DNA of 64,000 nucleotides from CAVRQM01 sp963732775 (GCA_963732775.1 CAVTAR010000004.1:1-64000); one strand, 5' to 3'; shown: positions 1 through 14,569, counted from the first letter of the stretch. Program-made: numbers and translations. The notes: a model not told the origin generated them from the letters alone.

Positions 1-45
1 GGGCTGCGGCTCGCGGGGAATTCCGGAGTAGCGCCGCAAGCTGGT

Positions 46-2327
<2,282 letters not shown>

Positions 2328-2505
2328 GGCGGTCGGTCCGGTCCGGTTTGCGCCATGGTGGGCCGGGGCGGGGCGGGGGGACAAGCGAAGGGGTAATTCT
2401 TTTAGGTCTGTTGCGGGCCGGGAGCGGAATGGCCACTTTCAGTCGTCCTTGCGTTGGGCGTTCCTGACACCCTATTCGGCGTGAAATTGCGTCCCGGAGA
2501 GCACA

Positions 2506-4293
2506 GTGGCTGTCTCGCCTCAAGGTATAAGCATCCAGTCCCTTTATCGCTCGTTCCGCGATGGCTCGCTCATTGTGAACCGGCAGTATCAGCGAAAGTT
2601 GGTTTGGGCGGTCGGCGAAAAGCAGAAGTTGATTGATAGCATCCTCAAAGACTATCCTCTTCCGCTGTTCTTGTTAGCTGACAAGGGCCTCACCGCCCAC
2701 GGGTCAGCGAAGCTTGAAGTTATCGACGGTATGCAGAGGCTGAACGCGATCTTCAGCTTTATCGAGCAGGGATTCCTGCTCGCCGAAGCCTGTTTCGATA
2801 TCGGCGAGTTTTCCAGGGCTAAGCAGGCCGCTGAGTCCGGCGATTTCAAGGAGTATCCTGCCGAGGTTGCAAGGCTGTCGGCCAAGCAATGCGCTGACCT
2901 ACTGGACTATCAGCTCGCTGTCACTGTCTTTCCCGGCGAAAAGGACGAGCGAATCACCGACGTTTTCGGTCGCATCAACTCGGGAGGTCGGCAACTCAGC
3001 GATCAGGAGCGGCGCCAGGCTGGCGTCCTTTCCCCGTTCGCGGAGCTTGTCCGCACGCTGTCCGCCGAACTTCGGGGCGACGTCTCCCGCGAGACCTTGC
3101 TGCTGAGCGAGATGCCCGAGATCAGCATTGATACGACTAGGAACGCCCACGGCTACACGCTAAAAGCCGAAGACATTTTCTGGTGCTTCCAGGGCATCCT
3201 CCGTACCGGCGATCTGCGGGAGAGCGACGACGAGCAGTCCTTGGCGGACATCTGCGCCTCGGTTCTCTCCGGCGACCCAGTCGAGGCCTCCGGAGACTTT
3301 TTGAACAGGGTCTACTCGAAGGAAACGACTGAGTACGCGGATTTCAACGCGCGCCTCGCCGCGTACGGACGCGACCTCCTCGCCAGCCGGGTGAAGTCGA
3401 CCGTCTCTGCCCTTCGGGCTTCGATCGAAGCCCACGACAACACCCGGTTCGCGTTCCGAAAGCTCGTCTACCCTAAACCGACCTCGAATGCTCAAAAATC
3501 CCCGTTCTATGCCGTCTTCATGGCTTTCTTCGAGTTGATGCATACGGAAGAGATGCGGCCGGCAGTGGGAGTAGATATCATGGCAAGCCTCAAAAACTTG
3601 ACAAATAACATCGAAATCGGCCAAAAGCATATCAAGAGTGAGGATCGGCGATCCAATATCAAAATCGCGAAGGGGCTCATCCGCGATCATTTCATAAAGT
3701 TCGATGTCGCCACGCTGGGGCACGGTCCTGGCCTTCTGATCGACTTCGAGAACTCGATCCGGCGCTCCCGGACCGAGACACCTCGATACGAGTTCAAGCA
3801 AGGAGTTTTGCGACTGGAACAGGGCAAGCCCGCCGATCCGGCCATCGTTTCGGGAGTCATTGCGACGCTCTGCGGTATAGCCAATGTAGGGCCCGAGGCG
3901 GACGGCTTCCTCTATCTCGGCATCGCTGACAAGGATGCCGACGCCAGCCGCGTAAAGGCCCTCTACGGTATCACTCCAGTCAAGTTCGACCACGTCTCGA
4001 TCGTTGGGATCGAGCGTGAGGCCGACCAGATGGGCGTCGCCTTAGACAAGTACATGCGAAAGATCGAGGACAACATCCGCCAGTCCGGGCTCAGCGATCC
4101 ACTCAAGACGCAAATTCTCTCCAACTTGGACGTGGTGACTTACAAGGGGTTTTCGGTTGTCCGCATAAGAGTTCCCCGGCAGAGTCAGATCAGTTTCGTC
4201 GGCGACGACTGCTATATTCGGATCGGCAGCTCCACGCATAAAGCTAAAGGCCCGCAGATCGCGGCAGTGAGCGGATCTTTTTCGAAAGTCTGA
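2506..4293 (+). CDS. DUF262 (GmrS/ParB-like) domain fused to C-terminal AlbA_2/Schlafen-like domain; putative defence protein
   Basis: 595 aa. The N-terminal part is a DUF262 domain: RQYQR at residues 26-30, VIDGMQRL at 72-79 and FGRINSGGRQLSDQE at 154-168. These are the motifs of the ParB/sulfiredoxin-like NTPase fold found in GmrSD and SspE. The middle 200 residues are unassigned. From about 425 the protein looks like an AlbA_2 (Schlafen-type putative nucleic-acid-binding) domain: YEFKQG at 428-433, then FLYLGIADKDADA at 468-480. No HNH/DUF1524 nuclease motif is seen. The GTG start at 2506 is supported by GGAGA five bases upstream. GC is clearly lower than in its neighbours, it is a single gene, and it sits between two divergent housekeeping genes, which suggests acquisition. 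An anti-phage role is inference from DUF262 relatives, not shown here. Confidence 0.85.
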   Translation: MAVSPQGISIQSLYRSFRDGSLIVNRQYQRKLVWAVGEKQKLIDSILKDYPLPLFLLADKGLTAHGSAKLEVIDGMQRLNAIFSFIEQGFLLAEACFDIGEFSRAKQAAESGDFKEYPAEVARLSAKQCADLLDYQLAVTVFPGEKDERITDVFGRINSGGRQLSDQERRQAGVLSPFAELVRTLSAELRGDVSRETLLLSEMPEISIDTTRNAHGYTLKAEDIFWCFQGILRTGDLRESDDEQSLADICASVLSGDPVEASGDFLNRVYSKETTEYADFNARLAAYGRDLLASRVKSTVSALRASIEAHDNTRFAFRKLVYPKPTSNAQKSPFYAVFMAFFELMHTEEMRPAVGVDIMASLKNLTNNIEIGQKHIKSEDRRSNIKIAKGLIRDHFIKFDVATLGHGPGLLIDFENSIRRSRTETPRYEFKQGVLRLEQGKPADPAIVSGVIATLCGIANVGPEADGFLYLGIADKDADASRVKALYGITPVKFDHVSIVGIEREADQMGVALDKYMRKIEDNIRQSGLSDPLKTQILSNLDVVTYKGFSVVRIRVPRQSQISFVGDDCYIRIGSSTHKAKGPQIAAVSGSFSKV

Positions 4294-4491
4294 TGAGCGC
4301 GCGGTAGCGTATCCGCTTTGGAGCACGGTCGGTCGACGCTCCAACCTCCGACAAGTGCCCAAGCCAGCCAGTGGCTCTCAGCGCTTTGTGCCCTCCCCAA
4401 CGGCAGGAACACCACCAACACTTAACCCCGGTCGGCCTCGGGCGCCACGACAGGGTCGCGCGCAGCGAGCTCTGCACGCCCCGCCCCTTCA

Positions 4492-4887
4492 TCACCCCCC
4501 GTACTCCGCCTCGCTCACCTGCTCCAGCCACGCCACCGGCGTGCCGTCGAGCTTCTCCTGGACGGCGATGTGGGTCAGCGCGGTGGTGGCCGTGGCACCG
4601 TGCCAGTGCTTCTCGCCGGGCGGGATCCAGACCACGTCGCCGGGGCGGATCGTCTCGGCCGCCCCGCCTTCGCGGCAAACCCGGCCGCAGCCGGCAGTGA
4701 CGATCAGGGTCTGGCCGAGCGGGTGGGTGTGCCACGCCGTGCGCGCACCCGGCTCGAACGTCACCAGCGCCATGGCGACGCGAGCAGGCTCGGGCGGGCT
4801 GCACAGCGGGTCGATCCGCACCGTGCCGGTGAAGTAGTCCGCCGGCCCGCGGCCGGACGGCTGCGATCCAGCGCGCTGGATGTCCAT
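4492..4887 (-). CDS. Cupin-domain protein, (R)-hydroxynitrile-lyase-like
   Basis: 131 aa single-domain cupin. Metal ligands are visible as H53, H55, Q59 and H94 (motifs WHTHPLGQT and PPGEKHWHG). A40, V42, H106 and Q110 occupy the positions I recall as the active-site residues of the Mn-dependent cupin hydroxynitrile lyase of Granulicella tundricola. That family forms or cleaves mandelonitrile in vitro, but its natural role is unclear. The ATG at 4887 gives exactly that numbering. It lies alone between the DUF262 gene and mutS, on the opposite strand from both. A cupin of this type could also be a generic oxidative or detoxification enzyme. Confidence 0.82.
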   Translation of the reverse strand: MDIQRAGSQPSGRGPADYFTGTVRIDPLCSPPEPARVAMALVTFEPGARTAWHTHPLGQTLIVTAGCGRVCREGGAAETIRPGDVVWIPPGEKHWHGATATTALTHIAVQEKLDGTPVAWLEQVSEAEYGG

Positions 4888-4992
4888 CGCGTTCCCCCTC
4901 CTCCACGCCGGCCACGCGTCCCGTGACCCGCCCATGTGGACGCCCAGTGTAGCGGGGATGCCCGGCGTGCCGCGATGCAATACACCGGGGGC

Positions 4993-7600
<2,608 letters not shown>

Positions 7601-7601
<1 letters not shown>

Positions 7602-10455
7602 TGTCCACCGCGTCCGCCCCCCAGGCCACCGCGTTCCCCGCCTCGCCGGACAGGCGGCGGCCCAGCTCGCGGCCACGCTCGAGGCCTTCGGCCCCGCCGC
7701 GGCACCGCCGCGCTACGCCGTGCTGGCGCTGTTCCGCCGCCACCTCACGCAGCTTCAGGCGCATGTGCGCGAGACCTTCGAGGCCGGCGACCTCACCGGC
7801 CTGGGCGCCGCCCGCCTGCTCGCCCGGCTGACGGACGGGCTGGTCGCGACCCTGTTCGGGCACGCCGTAGCCCTGTTCGCGCCCGGCGGCGCGGCCGGGC
7901 GGCTGACTGTGGTGGCGACCGGCGGCTACGGGCGCGGCGTGCTGGCGCCGTTCAGCGACCTCGACCTGCTGTTCCTGGTGGAGCCGGGACTGGCCGGGCA
8001 GGAAGGCGACGGCGCCGTGCTCCCGGCGGCACTGAAGGTGGTGGAGTTCATGCTCTACTTCCTCTGGGACCTGGGGCTGAAGGTCGGCCACGCCACCCGC
8101 TCCATCGACGACTGCCTGGTCGAGGCGCGGGGCGACGCCACGATCCGCACCAGCATGCTCGACGCGCGGCGCATCGCCGGCGAGGCGGCCGTGTTCGACG
8201 ATTTCGCGGCCCGCTTCCTCGCCGCGTGCGACAGCGACGGCGCGGCCGGCTACCTCGCCGCCAAGGAGGCCGAGCGCGCCGCGCGGCACCGCCGCTACGG
8301 CGACAGCCCGTACGTGGTCGAGCCGAACATCAAGGAGGGCCGCGGCGGCCTGCGCGACCTGCAAACGCTGTACTGGATGGCGCGCTACGTGTTCGGCATC
8401 GAGAGCCTGATGTCGCTCGCCGAGATCGAGCACGCCTCGGGCGGCCTGATCAGCCAGGCCGAGGCGCGGCTGGCCAAGCGCTCGTTCGAGTTCCTGTGGA
8501 CGCTGCGCTACCACCTCCACTACGTCTCCGGCCGCGCCGAGGAGCGGCTGACCTTCGACCTGCAGCCGGTGGTCGGCGCGCGCATGGGCTACACCCGCCA
8601 CGGCCGGCAGGACGGGGTGGAGCGCTTCATGCGCCACTACTTCCTGACCGCGCGCGACGTGACGCGGCTCACCCGCGTGCTGGAACCCGCGTTGCTGCGG
8701 GCCGCGCTCGGGCCGCCGGCGATCGCGCCGCGCACCGACGCGGCGCTGGCCGAGGCGGGGTTCGTGCTGGCCGACGGGATGCTGCTGCCGGCGAGCGATC
8801 ACGGCTTCCACGACGAGCCGATCCAGATGCTGCGCATCCTGCAGGTGGCGCGCGACCGCGGGCTCGAGCTGCACCCGCTGGCGGTGCGGGCACTGATCCG
8901 CAACGAGCGCCGCGCCGTGGCGCTGCGCCGCGACCCGGCGGCGTCGGCGCTGTTCCTCGACCTGCTGTGCGGGCGCGAGGGCGAGACCCGGGCCGACCGT
9001 TCGTTCGCCGACGGGGCGCGCTGGCTCACGGTGATGAACGAGACGGGGTTCCTCGGCCGCTACCTGCCGGACTGGGCGCGCGTGGTGGGCCAGATGCAGT
9101 TCGACACCTACCACGTCTTCACCGTCGACGAGCACACCATCGAGGCGGTGCGGGTGCTGAACGCGCTGGAGCGCGGCGAGCTGGCCGACATCGCGCCGGT
9201 CGCCTCCGGCCTGATGGAGCAGATGCAGTCGCGCCGGGCGCTGTACGTCGGCATCCTGCTGCACGACATCGCCAAGGGCCGCGGCGGCGACCATTCCGAA
9301 CTCGGCGCGGAGCTGGCGCTCGAGGTGTGTCCCGCGCTCGGCCTGTCGGCCGAGGAGACGGAGATGGTGAGCTGGCTGGTGCTGCACCACCTGCTGCTCA
9401 GCCAGACCGCGTTCAAGCGCGACATCGACGACCCGAAGACGATCCTCGACATCGCCGAGACGATTCAGTCGCCGGAACGGCTGCGGCTGCTGCTGGTGCT
9501 GACCGTGGCCGACATGCGCGCCGTGTCGTCGAAGGTGTGGAACGGCTGGAAGGCGACGCTGCTGCGCGAGCTGTTCGCGCGCGTCGCCGAAGTGCTGGCC
9601 GGCGGGCTGTCGACGACCGAGCGCGACGTTCGCGTGCGCGACGCCAAGCACGCGGCTGCGCAGTTGCTGGACGACTGGACCGAGGCGGAGCGCGAGCACT
9701 TCTTCGGCCTCGGCTATGCCGGCTACTGGCTGTCGTTCGACCCGGACAGCCATGCCCGCCATGCCCGGCTGATCCACGACGCCGAGGCGCGCCACGCGCC
9801 GCTGACGGTGGAGACGCAGCCGCTGCCGGCGCGCGCCGTGACCGAGGTGACGGTCTATGCCGCCGACCACGCCGGGCTGTTCAGCCGCATCGCCGGGGCG
9901 CTCGCGGTGGCCGGCGCCTCGATCGTCGACGCGCGCATCCACACGCTGACCAACGGCATGGCACTCGACACGTTCTGGGTGCAGGACGCCGCCGGCGGCG
10001 CGCTCGACGCGCCGCACCGGCTGGCGCGGCTGTACGTGCTGATCGAGCAGGCGCTGTCCGGGCGCATCCGCCTCGGGGCCGAGATCAAGCGCGCCTCGCA
10101 GGCGCTGATGGGGCGGCGGATGCGCGCGATCCACGTGCCGCCGCGCGTGGTGATCGACAACCGCGCGAGCAACACCCACACGGTGCTGGAGGTGAACGGC
10201 CGCGACCGCACCGGATTGCTGCACGACGTGACGGCGGCGATCAGCGAGCAGGGCCTGCAGATCGCCTCGGCGCACGTCACCACCTACGGCGTGCGCGCGG
10301 TGGACGTGTTCTACGTGAAGGACGTGTTCGGCATGAAGGTCGAGAACGAGCGCAAGCTCGGCCTGCTGCGCGCGGCGTTGCTCGCGGCGCTGGCCGGGCC
10401 GGACGAGGCGCCAAGCCACGTCGCGCGGGAGGGCCGCTCCGCCGACGCGGCGTAG
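7601..10455 (+). CDS. glnD: Bifunctional uridylyltransferase/uridylyl-removing enzyme for PII (frameshifted near the N-terminus as given)
   Basis: Senses glutamine and adds or removes UMP on PII proteins. The domain order is complete: nucleotidyltransferase motif GGYGRGVLAPFSDLDLLFL at about 108-126, HD domain LLHDIAKGRGGDHSE at about 553-567, then two ACT domains from about 746 and 860. The ATG at 7601 is fixed by its TGATG overlap with mutS, but its frame is lost after about 16 codons. The conserved reading (GQAAAQLAATLEAFGP) is one frame over. One C added in the CC at 7646-7647 joins them, giving about 951 aa, the usual length. If the frameshift is real, only a protein from GTG 7720 could be made. 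Confidence 0.93.
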
Positions 10456-10474
10456 CGGCAGGAGGACGAGGGCG

Positions 10475-12175
10475 ATGGACCGTCCCGCACCGAGCTACGT
10501 CTGTGGCGCCGCGACCGAGCCGCTGTGCTGCGACACCATCGGCCAGAGCCTCGACGCCGCGGCCGCGACGCACGGCGAGCGCCTCGCGCTGGTCGACTGC
10601 GCCCAGGACGTCCGCTGGACCTGGCGCGAACTCCATGCCCGATCGGAACGGCTGGCGGCGGGGCTGCTGGCGCTCGGCCTGGGTCCGGGCGAGCGCGTGG
10701 GCATCTGGTCGCCGAACCGCGCGGAATGGGTGCTGACGCAGTTCGCCGCCGCCAAGGCCGGGCTGATCCTGGTGACGATCAACCCGGCGTATCGCCTCGT
10801 CGAGCTGGAATACGCGCTGAACGAGGTCGCCTGTGCCGCGCTCGTCACGGCGACCGCGTTCAAGTCCAACGACTACGTCGGCATGATCGCCACGCTGGCG
10901 CCGGAGCTGGCGGCGTGCCCGCCAGGGATGCTGCGCGCGGCTAGGCTGCCGCACCTGCGCGCCGTGATCCAGCTGGGCGAGCCCGCCGTGGCCGGGGCGA
11001 TCGCCTTCGAGCAGGTCGCCGGCGGCACGTACCCGGCGCCGCTGCCCGGGACGCTGCCCGGGACGCTGCCAGGCGCGCTGCAGTTCGACGACCCGGCGAG
11101 CATCCAGTTCACCAGCGGCACGACCGGCGCGCCGAAGGGCGTGACCCTGACGCACCACAACATCCTCAACAACGGCCTGTTCGTCGGCCGCGGCCTGCGC
11201 CTGTCTGCCGCCGACCGGATTTGCCTGCCGGTGCCGCTGTACCACTGTTTCGGGATGGTGATGGGCGTGCTGGCCGCGGTCACGCATGGCTGCGCCATGG
11301 TGCTGCCCGGCGAGGGCTTCGATGCGCTCGCCACGCTGCGCGCGATCGAGCGCGAGCGCTGCACGGCGCTGTACGGCGTGCCGACCATGTTCATCGCCGC
11401 ACTCGACCACCCGGAGTTCGCGCGCTTCGACACGACATCGTTGCGCACCGGCATCATGGCCGGCTCGCCCTGCCCGATCGAGGTGATGCGCCGCGCCGTG
11501 GAGCTGATGCACATGCGCGAGATCACCATTGCCTATGGCATGACCGAGACCAGCCCGGTGAGCTTCCAGAGCGCGACCGACGACCCGCTGGAACGCCGCG
11601 TCACCACGGTCGGCCGCGTGCATCCGCACCTGGAGGTGAAGATCGTCGACCCCAGCGGCCGGGTCGTGCCGCGCGGGGTGCCGGGAGAGCTCTGCACCCG
11701 CGGCTATTCGGTGATGCGCGGCTACTGGGGCCAGCCGGAGCGCACCGCCGAGGTGCTGGACGCGATGCGCTGGATGCACACCGGCGACCTCGCCACGCTG
11801 GACGACGAGGGTTTCTGCAACATCGTCGGCCGCATCAAGGACCTGGTGATCCGCGGCGGCGAGAACCTGTACCCGCGCGAGATCGAGGAGTACCTGTATC
11901 GCCATCCGAAGATCGCCGACGTATGCGTCTTCGGCGTCGCCGACCCGCGCTACGGCGAGGAGCTGTGCGCCTGGATCCGGCTGCGCGACGGCTGCGCGAT
12001 GGACCCGGCCGAGGTGCGCGAGTTCTGCACCGGGCAGATCGCGCACCAGAAGGTCCCGCGCTACGTCGAATTCGTCGATTCGTTCCCGACCACGGCGACC
12101 GGCAAGATGCAGAAATTCCTAATGCGCGAGGCGGTGGAACGCCGGCTCGGGCTGGTCGCGGCGGAGACCGCGTGA
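10475..12175 (+). CDS. AMP-binding acyl-CoA synthetase (FadD-like)
   Basis: 566 aa adenylate-forming ligase expected to activate a carboxylic (probably fatty) acid with ATP and CoA. The P-loop FTSGTTGAPKGVTLTH starts at 212, YGMTETSPV is at 354-362, the hinge GRIKDLVIRGGENLYP is at 452, and the catalytic lysine is K544 in TATGKMQ. An AGGAGG stands 11 bases before the ATG. It follows glnD by 19 bases and may share its transcript. A short in-frame repeat (PGTLPGTLPGAL, 11041-11080) lies in a surface linker. Substrate chain length cannot be read from the sequence. Confidence 0.9.
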   Translation: MDRPAPSYVCGAATEPLCCDTIGQSLDAAAATHGERLALVDCAQDVRWTWRELHARSERLAAGLLALGLGPGERVGIWSPNRAEWVLTQFAAAKAGLILVTINPAYRLVELEYALNEVACAALVTATAFKSNDYVGMIATLAPELAACPPGMLRAARLPHLRAVIQLGEPAVAGAIAFEQVAGGTYPAPLPGTLPGTLPGALQFDDPASIQFTSGTTGAPKGVTLTHHNILNNGLFVGRGLRLSAADRICLPVPLYHCFGMVMGVLAAVTHGCAMVLPGEGFDALATLRAIERERCTALYGVPTMFIAALDHPEFARFDTTSLRTGIMAGSPCPIEVMRRAVELMHMREITIAYGMTETSPVSFQSATDDPLERRVTTVGRVHPHLEVKIVDPSGRVVPRGVPGELCTRGYSVMRGYWGQPERTAEVLDAMRWMHTGDLATLDDEGFCNIVGRIKDLVIRGGENLYPREIEEYLYRHPKIADVCVFGVADPRYGEELCAWIRLRDGCAMDPAEVREFCTGQIAHQKVPRYVEFVDSFPTTATGKMQKFLMREAVERRLGLVAAETA

Positions 12176-12176
12176 G

Positions 12177-12707
12177 CTAGACCTTCTCCACCTGCCCGTA
12201 CTCCAGTTCCACCGGCGTCGAGCGGCCGAAGATGGAGACCGAGACCTTCACCCGGCCCTTCTCCTCGTCGACCTCCTCCACCGTGCCGTTGAAGCTGGTG
12301 AACGGGCCATCCGAGACGCGCACCTGCTCGCCGATCTCGAACACGATCGCCGGGCGCGGCCGGTCCACACCCTCGGCAGTCTGCTTCATGATGCGCTCGG
12401 CCTCGGCCTCGGTGATCGGCGAGGGCCGCAGCTTGGTGCCGAGGAAGCCCGTGACCTTCGGGGTGTCCTTGACCAGATGCCAGGCGTCGTCGGTCAGCTC
12501 CATCTTCACCAGCACGTAGCCGGGGAAGAACTTGCGCTCGGCGTTGACCTTCTGGCCGCGGCGGAGCTCGACCACTTCCTCGGCCGGGACCAGCACCTCG
12601 TCGAACTGGTCGTCGAGCCCCTTCTGGGCCGCCTGCTCCTTGATCTGCTGGGCGATCTTCCTCTCGAAGCCGGAGTAGACGTGCACCACGTACCAACGCT
12701 TGGCCAT
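12177..12707 (-). CDS. nusG: Transcription termination/antitermination factor NusG
   Basis: 176 aa, full length. The NGN domain begins MAKRWYVVHVYSGFE and includes KFFPGYVLVKMEL. The C-terminal KOW domain carries VRVSDGPFTSFNGTVEEVDE. It binds RNA polymerase to increase processivity and couples with Rho and ribosomal protein S10. It lies 7 bases after secE, the classical secE-nusG pair. The usual rplK-rplA genes do not follow; nusG ends two bases from the convergent acyl-CoA synthetase gene. Confidence 0.97.
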   Translation of the reverse strand: MAKRWYVVHVYSGFERKIAQQIKEQAAQKGLDDQFDEVLVPAEEVVELRRGQKVNAERKFFPGYVLVKMELTDDAWHLVKDTPKVTGFLGTKLRPSPITEAEAERIMKQTAEGVDRPRPAIVFEIGEQVRVSDGPFTSFNGTVEEVDEEKGRVKVSVSIFGRSTPVELEYGQVEKV

Positions 12708-12714
12708 TGGACCC

Positions 12715-12918
12715 TCAGCCGCCGACGCCGAACAGCGCGCGCACGCCGAGGCCGATGATCTGGTCGGCCAGGAAGAAGAACACGGCGGCCAGGAACGCGA
12801 AGGCGAACACGAGGCCGGTCGTGACCAGCGTCTCGCGGCGCGACGGCCAGGTCACTTTCGCGACCTCGGCCCGCACCTCGCGGATGAAGCGAGCCGGGTT
12901 CAAGGCGACTGCGTTCAT
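12715..12918 (-). CDS. secE: Preprotein translocase subunit SecE
   Basis: 67 aa. One transmembrane helix (about residues 32-60, LVTTGLVFAFAFLAAVFFFLADQIIG) follows the conserved amphipathic cytoplasmic segment FIREVRAEVAKVTWPSRRE. It clamps SecY in the SecYEG channel. It sits directly upstream of nusG and downstream of tRNA-Trp on the same strand, a common bacterial arrangement. Confidence 0.96.
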   Translation of the reverse strand: MNAVALNPARFIREVRAEVAKVTWPSRRETLVTTGLVFAFAFLAAVFFFLADQIIGLGVRALFGVGG

Positions 12919-12991
12919 GCCTGGTCACTCACTAGCGGGTCACTCATCAGCGGTTGGGGCCTTTCCTGGTCGGCGGCGACGGCGTGGGAGC

Positions 12992-13068
12992 TGGCAGGGG
13001 TGGAGGGTCTCGAACCCCCAACCTCCGGTTTTGGAGACCGGCGCTCTAGCCAATTGAGCTACACCCCT
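12992..13068 (-). tRNA. tRNA-Trp (CCA anticodon)
   Basis: Cloverleaf on the minus strand: acceptor stem AGGGGTG/CACCCCT, anticodon stem-loop CCGGT-CTCCAAA-ACCGG with anticodon CCA, T-arm with GTTCGAG. The 3' CCA is encoded (TGG at 12992-12994 on the plus strand). It lies upstream of secE-nusG on the same strand. Confidence 0.96.
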
Positions 13069-13204
13069 CCGCGCGCGCCACCCCTTTACAGGGTCGCCCG
13101 CGGGCGTCAGCCGGACTGCCTAGAAGGCGGGGCGCCGCGCGTCAACCGGGGTGCGCGCGCTTGCGCCGCCTAGTGTCCGAGGCTACCTGGAGGGAACCGC
13201 GTCG

Positions 13205-13278
13205 GCGGGCGTAGCATAATGGCAATGCAGTAGCCTTCCAAGCTACCTACGAGGGTTCGATTCCCTTCGCCCGCTCCA
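13205..13278 (+). tRNA. tRNA-Gly (TCC anticodon)
   Basis: Plus-strand cloverleaf: acceptor GCGGGCG/CGCCCGC, anticodon stem-loop GTAGC-CTTCCAA-GCTAC with anticodon TCC, T-loop GGTTCGATTCC, encoded CCA at 13276-13278. It is oriented opposite to the flanking tRNA-Trp and tRNA-Tyr genes. Confidence 0.96.
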
Positions 13279-13315
13279 GCGGGTTGCCCGACGAACCGCC
13301 CGGTGCGCGGCGGCA

Positions 13316-13401
13316 TGGTGGAGGGGGTTGGATTTGAACCAACGTAGGCGTGAGCCAACGGATTTACAGTCCGTCCCCTTTAGCCACTCGGGCACCCCTC
13401 C
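13316..13401 (-). tRNA. tRNA-Tyr (GTA anticodon)
   Basis: Minus-strand class II tRNA with a long variable arm. Acceptor GGAGGGG/CCCCTCC, anticodon stem-loop CGGAC-TGTAAAT-CCG with anticodon GTA, variable stem from the GGCTCACGCCTACG region, T-loop GTTCAAATCC, encoded CCA. Confidence 0.95.
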
Positions 13402-13488
13402 GAAGGCCGCCGGACTAACGCCGGGCCGCGCCGCTTGTCAACGCGCCTGCTTGTCAACGAGGCACCCGGACGCCATACCGCGCCAATC

Positions 13489-14569
13489 ATGAAACCGCCC
13501 CACTCCGGCCAAACCGACAGAAACCGGCCCGACAGGAACCGGCCCGACCGCAAGCAGCCGGGCGGCCCCGGAAAGCCGCCGCCGGCCAACTCGCGCCCGT
13601 TCGGCAAGCCGCGCCCTAGCCCCTTTGGTCCCAGTGCCTCCGGCCGCGGTCCCGGCGAGCGGGCGGGCGCGGAGCGGGCGCGCCCGGCGGCCGAACGGGC
13701 CGCGCGCGACCCAGCGCCGCAGTCAGCGCCGGCGCGGCCGCAGCGGGCGCTCGCCGAGCGCCTGTCGCTGGCGCGGCCGCCCACGCCGGCCGCAGCGCCG
13801 CCGTCGCGTCCCGCACCGCAGCGCACCCGCGCCGACGTGGAGACGCCGCGCGGCGCCGTCTGGCTCTATGGCCACCACGCAGTGGCCGCCGCCCTGGCCA
13901 ACCCGGCCCGCCGCCTGCGCCGGCTGCTGCTGACCGAGGAGGCGGAGGCGGCGCTCGCCGCCCGCGCGCCACAGCCCTGGCCGCTCGCCCCGGAGCGCGC
14001 CGAGCGCGGCCGCATCGACCACATCCTGGGCCGCGACGCGGTGCACCAGGGGGTCGCGCTGCTGGCCGACCCGCTGCCGGTGCCGCCGATCGACCGCGGC
14101 GCTGCAGCGGCCCGGGCCGATCCTGGTGCTGGACCAGATCTCCGACCCGCGCAACGTCGGCGCCATCCTGCGCAGCGCCGCGGCCTTCGGGGCGGCCGCC
14201 GTGGTGGCCCAGGAGCGCAACGCCCCGGAGGAGACCGGGGCGCTGGCCAAGGCCGCCTCCGGCGCGCTCGAGACCATGCCGTTGCTGCGCGCGGTGAACA
14301 TTTCGCGCACGCTGATCGCGCTGAAGGCGGCCGATTGCTGGACCGTCGGGCTCGCGGCCGGGGCGCCGGCGCTGTCCGGCCCGGCGCTCTCCGGCCGCCG
14401 CGTGGCCATGGTACTCGGCGCCGAGGGCGAGGGCCTGCGCCGCCTGGTGCGCGAGACCTGCGACGAACTCGCGGGCATCTCCATGCCCGGCGGGGATGCC
14501 GCGCTGGACAGCCTGAACGTCTCGGCCGCCGCCGCCATCGCGCTCTATGAACTGGCCCGCACGGCATGA
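13489..14569 (+). CDS. rlmB: 23S rRNA (guanosine-2'-O)-methyltransferase RlmB, TrmH/SpoU family (frameshifted as given)
   Basis: SPOUT methyltransferase that methylates 23S rRNA G2251 (E. coli numbering). A long Pro/Arg-rich N-terminal tail (about residues 1-120) precedes the substrate-binding domain starting WLYGHHAVAAAL. The SpoU domain has LDQISDPRNVGAILRSAAAFGA and ends with VLGAEGEGLRRLVRETCD and SLNVSAAAAIALYEL. The frame changes at about 14097-14099 (CGCGGCGCTG). Removing one G restores a continuous protein of about 359 aa. Its stop overlaps the next gene's ATG (ATGA). A 15-bp repeat (NRPDRNRPD) lies in the tail at 13517-13550. Confidence 0.9.

Noticed and set aside
2506..4293. GmrSD type IV restriction enzyme
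   Set aside because: The DUF1524/HNH half is missing and no partner gene is adjacent; only the DUF262 half matches.
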